Shown piece after piece: positions 1-4,990 of a stretch of 5,657 nucleotides of DNA. The notes under the pieces were generated by a model. That model saw nothing but the letters and a program-made list of their open reading frames with translations. It did no database searches and had not been told where the DNA came from. This DNA is from Desulfobulbaceae bacterium (GTDB lineage: Bacteria; Desulfobacterota; Desulfobulbia; Desulfobulbales; Desulfobulbaceae): positions 1 through 5,657 of the forward strand of contig JALXCX010000266.1 in the NCBI GenBank assembly GCA_026990725.1. Direction: 5' to 3'. How positions within the stretch are numbered: position 1 is the stretch's first letter; every line of letters begins with the position of its first letter. Both the position numbers and the translations under genes were made by a program.

Positions 1-34
1 AGGGTAGAACCTTTTTCTTTTTTGGCGGGGTGCT

Positions 35-1132
35 ATGATTCTTGAGCGTTTACGCAGGCTGCGGGCTTCACTTCGGCGTCGGAAGATTGATGCCTTACTC
101 GTTACCGAACCGGGCAACCGGAGATATCTGAGCGGCTATAGTGCCGGTGATCATGGCATCGGGGAGAGCTCCGGTGTGTTGCTGATTCCCGCAAGCGGAG
201 ATCCGTACCTGTTGACCGATTCCCGTTTCAAGCTTCAGGCTGATGACGAGACATCCGGCTTTACCATAAAATTGTACCGCAAAGGTCTCTTTCCCCTACT
301 CAAACAACTTCTTCCCGATTTGGGAATCCATCGTCTTGCCTTTGAAAGTCATTATTTTCTCCACGCCTCGGTAGAAAAATTGACCGGGATACTTGCGAAG
401 GTGGTTGTTGAGCTGGTGCCGACAACCGGTATAATTGAACGGATGCGTGCGGTCAAGAGCGAGGAGGAAATCGGCCTGATCAAGCAGTCGGTTCTCCTGA
501 ATGAGCGAGTTTTCCAGCTGGTGTATTCAACTATAGAACCGGGAATGACCGAGATCGAAATTGCGCTGGCCCTGGAGCTGACCATGCGGGAACTCGGCGC
601 GGAAGGGGCCAGTTTCGAAACCATTGTGGCTTTTGGCACCAATGCCGCAAGACCACATGCGGTTCCCACGGACCGGATTCTTGCCAGTGGCGACATTGTT
701 CTGGTTGATATGGGGCTCGTCCTGAAGGGGTATTGTTCGGATATGACCCGAACATTTATCGCAGGTAAGCCGGGGGACACCTATCTTGAACGGGTACGGG
801 TGGTCCGGAAGGCGCAACTGGCCGGTGTCGAGGCCATCCGGGCGGGAGTGCGCTGTTGTGATGTGGATCGTGCAGCCCGATCAATAATTGAAAATGCCGG
901 GTATGGCCGTTTTTTTGGTCATGGACTGGGGCATGGGGTCGGTCTGGCAGTGCATGAGGCACCTGGCGTAAGTCCACGGGTTAGAAAAAAGTTACGCACG
1001 GGTATGGTGGTCACTGTTGAGCCGGGAATTTATCTGCCTGAGTGGGGGGGGATCCGTCTGGAGAACATGGTTGTGGTTAGAGAAACAGGCTGTGAGGTGC
1101 TTAACGAAGACTTTACGGGTCTTGATATATAA
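35..1132 (+). CDS. M24-family metallopeptidase, Xaa-Pro aminopeptidase / proline dipeptidase type
   Basis: A 365-residue cytoplasmic protein, probably releasing N-terminal residues from peptides whose second residue is proline, or cleaving Xaa-Pro dipeptides. Residues 1 to about 130 form a creatinase/prolidase-like N-terminal domain. Residues from about 140 form the pita-bread catalytic domain. All five expected metal ligands are visible: Asp225 (LVDMG), Asp236 (SDMTRTF), His300 (GLGHGVGL), Glu329 (TVEPGIY) and Glu343 (IRLENM). Accessory histidines His208 (RPHAVP) and His307 (VHEAP) are also present, so the enzyme looks active. Length is normal for the family. ATG 35 is chosen because an in-frame stop lies at 5-7 and no other ATG lies between; a G-rich stretch at 24-30 is a weak ribosome site. 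There is no signal peptide. Homologues often sit beside efp; none is in this window. Exact specificity (PepP-, PepQ- or YpdF-like) cannot be told from sequence alone. Confidence 0.9.
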   Translation: MILERLRRLRASLRRRKIDALLVTEPGNRRYLSGYSAGDHGIGESSGVLLIPASGDPYLLTDSRFKLQADDETSGFTIKLYRKGLFPLLKQLLPDLGIHRLAFESHYFLHASVEKLTGILAKVVVELVPTTGIIERMRAVKSEEEIGLIKQSVLLNERVFQLVYSTIEPGMTEIEIALALELTMRELGAEGASFETIVAFGTNAARPHAVPTDRILASGDIVLVDMGLVLKGYCSDMTRTFIAGKPGDTYLERVRVVRKAQLAGVEAIRAGVRCCDVDRAARSIIENAGYGRFFGHGLGHGVGLAVHEAPGVSPRVRKKLRTGMVVTVEPGIYLPEWGGIRLENMVVVRETGCEVLNEDFTGLDI

Positions 1133-1182
1133 GACGACTTTTCTCTGTGAGAGAATGCAGGTTTGCGGCCAAAAAAATAAAG

Positions 1183-1212
1183 TTGACGTTGTGTCTGTAG
1201 TCATTTTTTGAT
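1183..1212 (+). promoter_or_regulatory. Weak candidate promoter upstream of the small ORF and pyrF
   Basis: TTGACG at 1183-1188 matches five of six -35 bases. A poor -10 element, TTTGAT at 1207-1212, follows at 18 bases. The stretch 1133-1312 otherwise has no gene. It holds a small perfect hairpin at 1141-1155 (TTCTCT-GTG-AGAGAA) that lacks a following T run and so is not a convincing terminator. The promoter is a tentative guess for the 1313-pyrF pair. Confidence 0.2.
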
Positions 1213-1312
1213 AGAAAGCAAGCTGAGTGATCTCTGCTGTCAGGGCTTGCCGGTGTGAAGTTATTTGTAGAAGGTTGGTCTGAGAATAAACTATTATAAA
1301 AACAAAAAAATT

Positions 1313-1645
1313 ATGCGCCAATACTATATAGACGAGTTATCCTTTCTTGAACGTGACAATCTGGACAGCTATCTCAAGCGAACTCTTAAACCCGGTCCCA
1401 TTGGCGGAGTTTTCTGGCTTGAGGTGCCTCCGGATCTGCTTGCCACCCCCCAGCAGGAGCATCCCGATTGCGGGCCCTTTTATCTTTCGGTTGTTTTGGA
1501 CGACACCTCTATCAGGTTTGAGTTTTTAGTCCGCAGCTCCCATAACATGCACTGTTCCTGTATTGCCTGGGCAACACCTGGCCAGCGGAGATTTGTTATG
1601 GATTTTGTCGATAACATGCTAGAGGAAGAGCTGATTTCTGTTTAA
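1313..1645 (+). CDS. Uncharacterised 110-residue protein with HxxC and HCxC motifs
   Basis: I do not recognise this protein family by name. It is a soluble 110-residue polypeptide with no signal peptide or membrane segment. The N-terminus is charged and probably helical (about 5-25). The middle has a hydrophobic element (GGVFWLEVPPDLL, 31-43), alternating strand-like segments (about 57-73), and a C-terminal helix rich in acidic residues (about 91-108). Cys53 with His50 (HPDC) and Cys81/Cys83 with His80 (HCSC) could bind a metal; this is inferred from spacing only. It ends 13 bases before pyrF, so the two are probably co-transcribed. ATG 1313 is the only reasonable start, since the next in-frame Met is residue 79. 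No Shine-Dalgarno precedes it, only an A-rich run (1298-1310). It looks real because the frame is open and protein-like in composition and abuts pyrF, but there is no alignment support here. Confidence 0.7.
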   Translation: MRQYYIDELSFLERDNLDSYLKRTLKPGPIGGVFWLEVPPDLLATPQQEHPDCGPFYLSVVLDDTSIRFEFLVRSSHNMHCSCIAWATPGQRRFVMDFVDNMLEEELISV

Positions 1646-1658
1646 CGGGCAACAGATT

Positions 1659-2366
1659 ATGAAAAGTATCCCGTTAAATGAGCGCATTATATTTGCCCTG
1701 GATGTGCCAGATGCGGCCTCTGCGCAGCTTCTGGTGGAACGTCTTGATTGTACCATTGGTTTTTTCAAGGTGGGATTACAGCTTTTTCTGGCCGGGGGCT
1801 GGCCTGTTATAGAGTATATTGCCTCCCGGGGCAACAAGGTCATGCTTGACCTTAAACTCTATGATATTCCGGCAACTGTCCGGTTGGCTGTCGAACAATT
1901 TGCCGGCCGTGGAGTCACCTTTGCCACTGTTCACGGGTACGGGCCGGTTGTCGAGGCGGCTCTGGCCGCAGATGCGGATGTGAAGATTCTGGCTATTACC
2001 GTGCTGACCAGTATGGGGAGTGATGAACTGCAGGAGCTGAATTATCAGGGCACCGTTGAAGAACTGGTGCGGGAACGTACCGGCAGAGTGCTGGAACTCG
2101 GCTGCCATGGTGTTGTCTGCTCTGCCCGGGAGGCCGCTATGCTGCGGGCTTCATTTGGTGCAAAGTTTGATATGGTCACTCCCGGGATACGACCTGCTGA
2201 TTCCGCTGCAGGGGATCAGCAACGTATAGCAACTCCGGCCCGGGCTGTTGAGGATGGCGCAGACTATCTGGTTATTGGCCGTCCCATAAGAGATGCGGCT
2301 GAGCCCCTGGCCCTGGTAAACGATATTCAGCAGGAAATTGAGGAAATCTGTAACAGAGCAGGCTGA
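1659..2366 (+). CDS. pyrF: Orotidine 5'-phosphate decarboxylase
   Basis: Converts orotidine 5'-phosphate to UMP with release of CO2, the last step of de novo pyrimidine synthesis, in the cytoplasm. The 235-residue length fits the bacterial short (PyrF group 1) form, a single TIM barrel. Visible signatures are the first-strand FALDVP with Asp15, FFKVG with Lys37, the catalytic DxKxxDIP motif at 64-71 (Asp64, Lys66, Asp69), TPGIRP at 174-179 in the phosphate-binding region, and VIGRPI at 205-210 with the phosphate-contacting Arg208. All key residues are present. The ATG at 1659 follows the stop of the upstream small ORF by 13 bases. Its ribosome site is weak (GGGCAACAGA), which would fit translational coupling to that ORF. 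No clear terminator follows; the 175 bases to the tRNA hold only a weak GCAGC/GCTGC hairpin (2431-2452). Confidence 0.96.
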   Translation: MKSIPLNERIIFALDVPDAASAQLLVERLDCTIGFFKVGLQLFLAGGWPVIEYIASRGNKVMLDLKLYDIPATVRLAVEQFAGRGVTFATVHGYGPVVEAALAADADVKILAITVLTSMGSDELQELNYQGTVEELVRERTGRVLELGCHGVVCSAREAAMLRASFGAKFDMVTPGIRPADSAAGDQQRIATPARAVEDGADYLVIGRPIRDAAEPLALVNDIQQEIEEICNRAG

Positions 2367-2489
2367 TACCTGTCACGCTTACTTCATCCTGAGCGATCTG
2401 TCGGCTCTTTGTGCAGACTGATCTTCCTCCGCAGCTGTACCCTTCCGGCTGCCTCTTTGACTATCTCCCCGCATTTTCTCTGTTGTTTC

Positions 2490-2520
2490 TTGACAAATGC
2501 CATCATGTTGGATATATAAT
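2490..2520 (+). promoter_or_regulatory. Sigma70-type promoter for the tRNA-Gly / rimP-nusA-infB unit
   Basis: A perfect -35 hexamer TTGACA lies at 2490-2495. A perfect -10 hexamer TATAAT lies at 2515-2520 with a 19-base spacer; the overlapping TATATA at 2513-2518 gives the ideal 17 bases. Transcription should begin near 2525-2530, leaving a tRNA 5' leader of only about 12-17 bases. The segment after the -10 (TCTTCCTT) is not G+C-rich, so the usual discriminator mark of stringent control on stable-RNA promoters is not obvious. Confidence 0.85.
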
Positions 2521-2530
2521 TCTTCCTTAA

Positions 2531-2637
2531 TGAGTTAACGAGCGGGTGTAGCTCAGTTGGCAGAGCACAAGCTTCCCAAGCTTGGGGTCGCGGGTTCGAA
2601 CCCCGTTGCCCGCTCCACTGACCTTCCGGTTAACTCG
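2531..2637 (+). repeat. Inverted repeat flanking the tRNA gene
   Basis: GAGTTAAC at 2532-2539, just 5' of the tRNA, is exactly complementary to GTTAACTC at 2629-2636, just 3' of it. A T-G wobble (2531 with 2637) can add a ninth pair. In the primary transcript this would join the short 5' leader to the 3' trailer and enclose the whole tRNA. Each arm contains the self-complementary GTTAAC, so the match could also be chance or a DNA-level signal. Confidence 0.5.
2542..2617 (+). tRNA. tRNA-Gly, anticodon CCC
   Basis: A complete 76-base cloverleaf with encoded CCA. The acceptor stem pairs GCGGGTG (2542-2548) with TGCCCGC (2607-2613), discriminator T2614, CCA 2615-2617. The D arm is GCTC/GAGC with an eight-base AGTTGGCA loop. 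The anticodon stem is CAAGC (2568-2572) with GCTTG (2580-2584), and the loop TTCCCAA places anticodon CCC at 2575-2577, reading the glycine codon GGG. The T arm is GCGGG/CCCGT with loop TTCGAAC. Three wobble pairs are adjacent at the acceptor/T-stem junction (2547-2608, 2548-2607 and 2590-2606). The gene has its own strong promoter and lies 159 bases upstream of rimP, in the place that metY occupies in the enterobacterial nusA operon. Confidence 0.97.
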
Positions 2638-2677
2638 CCGGTTTCATCTGAAGTCAGAAGAGATCGGTTGCAGCCAT

Positions 2678-2699
2678 ACATCGGCAGTTGCTCCGATGT
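2678..2699 (+). promoter_or_regulatory. Leader hairpin 1 between tRNA and rimP
   Basis: ACATCGG (2678-2684) and CCGATGT (2693-2699) form a perfect seven-pair stem around an eight-base loop. No T run follows, so it is not a terminator itself. It stands five bases before the terminator-like hairpin. A second copy of ATCGG at 2663-2667 could compete for the same 3' arm. The role as part of a regulatory leader is inferred. Confidence 0.5.
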
Positions 2700-2704
2700 T
2701 CGCG

Positions 2705-2729
2705 AAAGTGGGCTTTGCCCGCTTTTTTT
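2705..2729 (+). terminator. Rho-independent terminator or attenuator between tRNA and rimP
   Basis: AAAGTGGGC (2705-2713) pairs with GCCCGCTTT (2717-2725) through nine pairs with one G-U wobble, a three-base TTT loop, and a run of seven T at 2723-2729. This is a standard intrinsic terminator shape. It would define the 3' end of the tRNA transcript. Because no convincing promoter lies between it and rimP, some polymerases must read through it, which makes an attenuator role plausible. Confidence 0.8.
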
Positions 2730-2738
2730 ATTGCCTTT

Positions 2739-2756
2739 TTCCCGGAGAACCGGGAA
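2739..2756 (+). promoter_or_regulatory. Leader hairpin 3 next to the rimP ribosome-binding site
   Basis: TTCCCGG (2739-2745) and CCGGGAA (2750-2756) form a perfect seven-pair, G+C-rich stem closed by an AGAA tetraloop. It ends two bases before the rimP Shine-Dalgarno sequence. It could affect ribosome access, shield the 5' end after processing, or serve as a protein-binding site. Which of these applies cannot be told from the sequence. Confidence 0.5.
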
Positions 2757-2758
2757 GC

Positions 2759-2766
2759 AGGAGAGG
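2759..2766 (+). promoter_or_regulatory. Ribosome-binding site that fixes the rimP start
   Basis: AGGAGAGG lies ten bases before GTG 2777. The in-frame TTG at 2768 is only one base away and so is too close. This decides GTG 2777 as the start and excludes the longer reading that runs back through the terminator into the tRNA. Confidence 0.75.
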
Positions 2767-2776
2767 GTTGATATTT

Positions 2777-3232
2777 GTGAGCGAAGACCGTGTTGTTGCA
2801 GAAGTAGAAGCCTTTGTACAGCCTGTTATTCAGGAGATGAACCTGGAGCTTGTTGAGGTGCAGTTCAGGCGCGAGGGCGGTGGTTGGATTCTTCGTCTGT
2901 TCATAGATCGTGAGGGCGGGGTAACTGTTGATGACTGTGCGGCGTTAAGCCGGCAGGTAAGTGCTTATCTTGAAGTTGAGGATATTGTAGAACACGCCTA
3001 CACGCTGGAAGTATCATCACCGGGAGTGGAGCGGCCCCTGAAGCGGCAAGAGGATTATGTACGTTTTGCCGGTCGTAAAGCGCGGATAAAATTACGGGAT
3101 AGCCTTGACGGACAACGTGTGTTTATTGGTATCCTGGGCGGATTGAAAGAAAATATACTGTTGCTGGATGTTGATGGGCAACAGATGGAAATTGATCTTG
3201 GTGCCATTGCGAGGGCACGATTGATCCTTTAA
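2777..3232 (+). CDS. rimP: Ribosome maturation factor RimP
   Basis: RimP assists late assembly of the 30S ribosomal subunit in the cytoplasm. With the GTG start the protein has 151 residues, typical of the family. Residues 1 to about 85 form the N-terminal alpha/beta domain, with LELVEVQF at 23-30, FIDREGGVTVDDC at 42-54, and the family signature LEVSSPGVERPLK at 77-89. The remainder, to residue 151, is the SH3-like C-terminal domain, including GRKARIKL (99-106) and the terminal IARARLIL. The frame stays open upstream to 2582, but that part translates tRNA and terminator DNA and is not protein-like. Placement directly before nusA is the standard order. A 57-base gap separates it from nusA, so co-transcription is expected. 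The rare GTG start and the preceding hairpin suggest modest or controlled translation. Confidence 0.95.
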   Translation: MSEDRVVAEVEAFVQPVIQEMNLELVEVQFRREGGGWILRLFIDREGGVTVDDCAALSRQVSAYLEVEDIVEHAYTLEVSSPGVERPLKRQEDYVRFAGRKARIKLRDSLDGQRVFIGILGGLKENILLLDVDGQQMEIDLGAIARARLIL

Positions 3233-3289
3233 AAAGCAGAAAAAAGGCCGCAGTGTATCGGCGGTAACGGTTAAATCTGGAGAAGGATA

Positions 3290-4741
3290 ATGGCAGGTGG
3301 AGAGAATTTAAAGCGGATACTCGATCAGATATGTCGGGACAAGGGAATTGATCGCACCCTGCTGGTAGATGCCATTGAGGAAGCCGTACGGTCTGCAGTC
3401 AGGAAAAAATATGGCGGCCGGCGGGATATAGAAGTGCAGTTCAATGAAGAACTGGGCGAGATTGAGGTGTTTCAGTATCGGACAGTGGTGGAAGAAGTCT
3501 GGGACGAGGACGAGGAAATATCCATTGAAGAGGCCAGGCTGCTTGATCCTGAAGTAGAGCTTGAGGATGACCTGGGTGAGAAAATGGAGAATATTGCCGA
3601 TCTTGGCCGTATTGCCGCTCAGTCTGCCAAGCAGGTGATTATCCATCGCATGCGGGACGCGGAACGCGAGGTCGTTTACGAGATGTATCGTGATCGCGAA
3701 GGTTCTGTCGTCAATGGTATCGTCCAGCGCTTTGAACGGGGCAATATGATAATTAATCTGGGCCGAACCGATGCGGCTTTACCCAGAGATGGCCAGATTC
3801 CTAAACGATCCTTCAAACAGGGAGACCGTATTCGGGCCTATTTGCTTGAGGTTAAACAGGATGCCCGTGATTCCCAGCTGATATTGAGTAGAACCTGCAA
3901 CGAATTTCTGGTTAAGCTTTTTGAAATGGAAGTGCCTGAAATTGCGGAAGGGGTGGTCAAGATTATGGGGGCAGCCCGTGAACCGGGGTTTCGGGCAAAA
4001 ATTGCTGTTTCTTCCATTGAGTCTGATGTTGATCCGGTTGGTGCCTGCGTAGGTATGAAGGGATCACGGGTGCAGAATGTCGTCCAGGAGTTGCAGGGAG
4101 AGCGCATTGATATCGTTCCTTGGAGCCCGGATCCGGCTAAATACGTGTATAATGCACTGGCTCCTGCGGATGTTACCATGGTTATTGTTGACGAAGATCA
4201 ACATTCTTTGCTTGTTGTGGTTCCTGATGATCAGTTGTCACTGGCCATTGGTCGGCAGGGACAGAATGTTCGTCTGGCTTCCCGTTTGCTCAGTTGGCGT
4301 ATTGACGTCAAGAGCGAGCAGCGTTATGAAAATCTTGGCAATCCGGGCTATAAGAGTCTGCTGGCCGTTACCGGGATGTCCGAGCCGCTTGCCGATAAAT
4401 TTATGGGAGCTGGTATTTATTCTTCTGTGAAGCTTGCAGAAGCTGATCTTGGAAAAATTATGGAGCTTTCCGGTGTTGATGAGGATCAGGCCGCAGCCAT
4501 GAAACTGCAGGCCGCCGAGATTGTTCCGCCTGAAGATGCGGCAGAGGATTTATTTGCTGAGAGTGCCGAGGCTCCCGAGGTGGAAGTTCCGGAAACTCCA
4601 GAGAACAATCCTGAGGTTGCTCCATCAGAAGAAAGTGAGACTGTGGAGGCTGACGGGAATGCTGTTGTCGATGCAGAGCAACACGATGATTCTGAGACAG
4701 CTCCGGGCAACAGCCTTGCTGCTGACCCGGAAGATTCCTGA
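3290..4741 (+). CDS. nusA: Transcription termination/antitermination factor NusA
   Basis: NusA binds RNA polymerase and nascent RNA, promoting pausing and intrinsic termination and joining antitermination complexes. The 483 residues read as: N-terminal polymerase-binding domain (1 to about 130), S1 domain (about 136-200, from GSVVNGIVQRFERGNMIINLG), KH1 (about 230-280, with GMKG at 255-258), KH2 (about 300-345, with GRQG at 321-324 in IGRQGQNVRLA), and one helix-hairpin-helix unit (about 355-410). The tail from about 413 to 483 is rich in Glu, Ala, Pro, Ser and Asp. E. coli NusA instead ends in two folded acidic repeats. GGAG at 3279-3282 lies seven bases before ATG 3290. The stop overlaps the start of the next gene by one base. 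If the leader terminator upstream of rimP responds to NusA, the gene would control its own level; this is inference. Confidence 0.97.
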   Translation: MAGGENLKRILDQICRDKGIDRTLLVDAIEEAVRSAVRKKYGGRRDIEVQFNEELGEIEVFQYRTVVEEVWDEDEEISIEEARLLDPEVELEDDLGEKMENIADLGRIAAQSAKQVIIHRMRDAEREVVYEMYRDREGSVVNGIVQRFERGNMIINLGRTDAALPRDGQIPKRSFKQGDRIRAYLLEVKQDARDSQLILSRTCNEFLVKLFEMEVPEIAEGVVKIMGAAREPGFRAKIAVSSIESDVDPVGACVGMKGSRVQNVVQELQGERIDIVPWSPDPAKYVYNALAPADVTMVIVDEDQHSLLVVVPDDQLSLAIGRQGQNVRLASRLLSWRIDVKSEQRYENLGNPGYKSLLAVTGMSEPLADKFMGAGIYSSVKLAEADLGKIMELSGVDEDQAAAMKLQAAEIVPPEDAAEDLFAESAEAPEVEVPETPENNPEVAPSEESETVEADGNAVVDAEQHDDSETAPGNSLAADPEDS

Positions 4742-4962
4742 TGAAAACGGGGCATGTCCCCATGCGTACCTGCAGAGGGTGCGGCCGGAAGGCTCCGAAG
4801 GTGGAATTAACTCGATTTGTTCTGCGTAAAGGGCTATTGCATGAAGATACTGGGAAAAGAATGGTAGGGCGGGGAGCATATTGTTGTGCAAATGTGGCTT
4901 GCCGCAATCGGTTTGAAAAGAGTAAAAAAATGCTGAAGCGAGTTTTTCGTTTTCAGGCTTGA
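4741..4962 (+). CDS. rnpM: YlxR-family (DUF448) RNA-binding protein, RNase P modulator RnpM
   Basis: A basic 73-residue protein of the YlxR/DUF448 family, usually coded between nusA and infB. In Bacillus subtilis the family member was renamed RnpM because it binds RNase P RNA and modulates RNase P activity; whether this holds here is inferred from homology. The family hallmarks are present: PMRTCRGCGRK (7-17), where Cys11 and Cys14 form a CxxC, then ELTRFVL (22-28) and GRGAYCC (43-49). Cys54 and a Lys/Arg-rich C-terminal helix (55-70, ending LKRVFRF) follow. The start ATG overlaps the nusA stop in TGATG, which suggests translational coupling. GGAAG at 4729-4733 inside nusA is a fitting ribosome site, seven bases away. 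A 28-base gap leads to infB. Confidence 0.92.
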   Translation: MKTGHVPMRTCRGCGRKAPKVELTRFVLRKGLLHEDTGKRMVGRGAYCCANVACRNRFEKSKKMLKRVFRFQA

Positions 4963-4990
4963 TAGGTAACGACGAGGACGGGAGTAATTG

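Noticed and set aside
352..780. Minus-strand open frame of 142 codons
   Set aside because: It lies wholly opposite the conserved M24 peptidase and has no recognisable motif.
1141..1155. Perfect six-pair hairpin after the M24 gene
   Set aside because: A/T-rich stem with no T run on either strand, so not a convincing terminator. It is noted only as a small palindrome.
2431..2452. Possible terminator after pyrF (GCAGC/GCTGC)
   Set aside because: Only five pairs with a twelve-base loop and no clean T run. It is too weak to call.
2569..2583. AAGCTT-CCC-AAGCTT direct repeat/palindrome
   Set aside because: It is fully explained as the anticodon arm of the tRNA.
2582..2776. N-terminal extension of RimP back to an ATG in the tRNA
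   Set aside because: The extension translates tRNA and terminator DNA. RimP homology begins just after GTG 2777, which has a proper AGGAGAGG site.
2557..2856. Open frame of 99 codons starting inside the tRNA
   Set aside because: It reads through the tRNA 3' half, the terminator and the rimP start in another frame. The product has no protein-like character.
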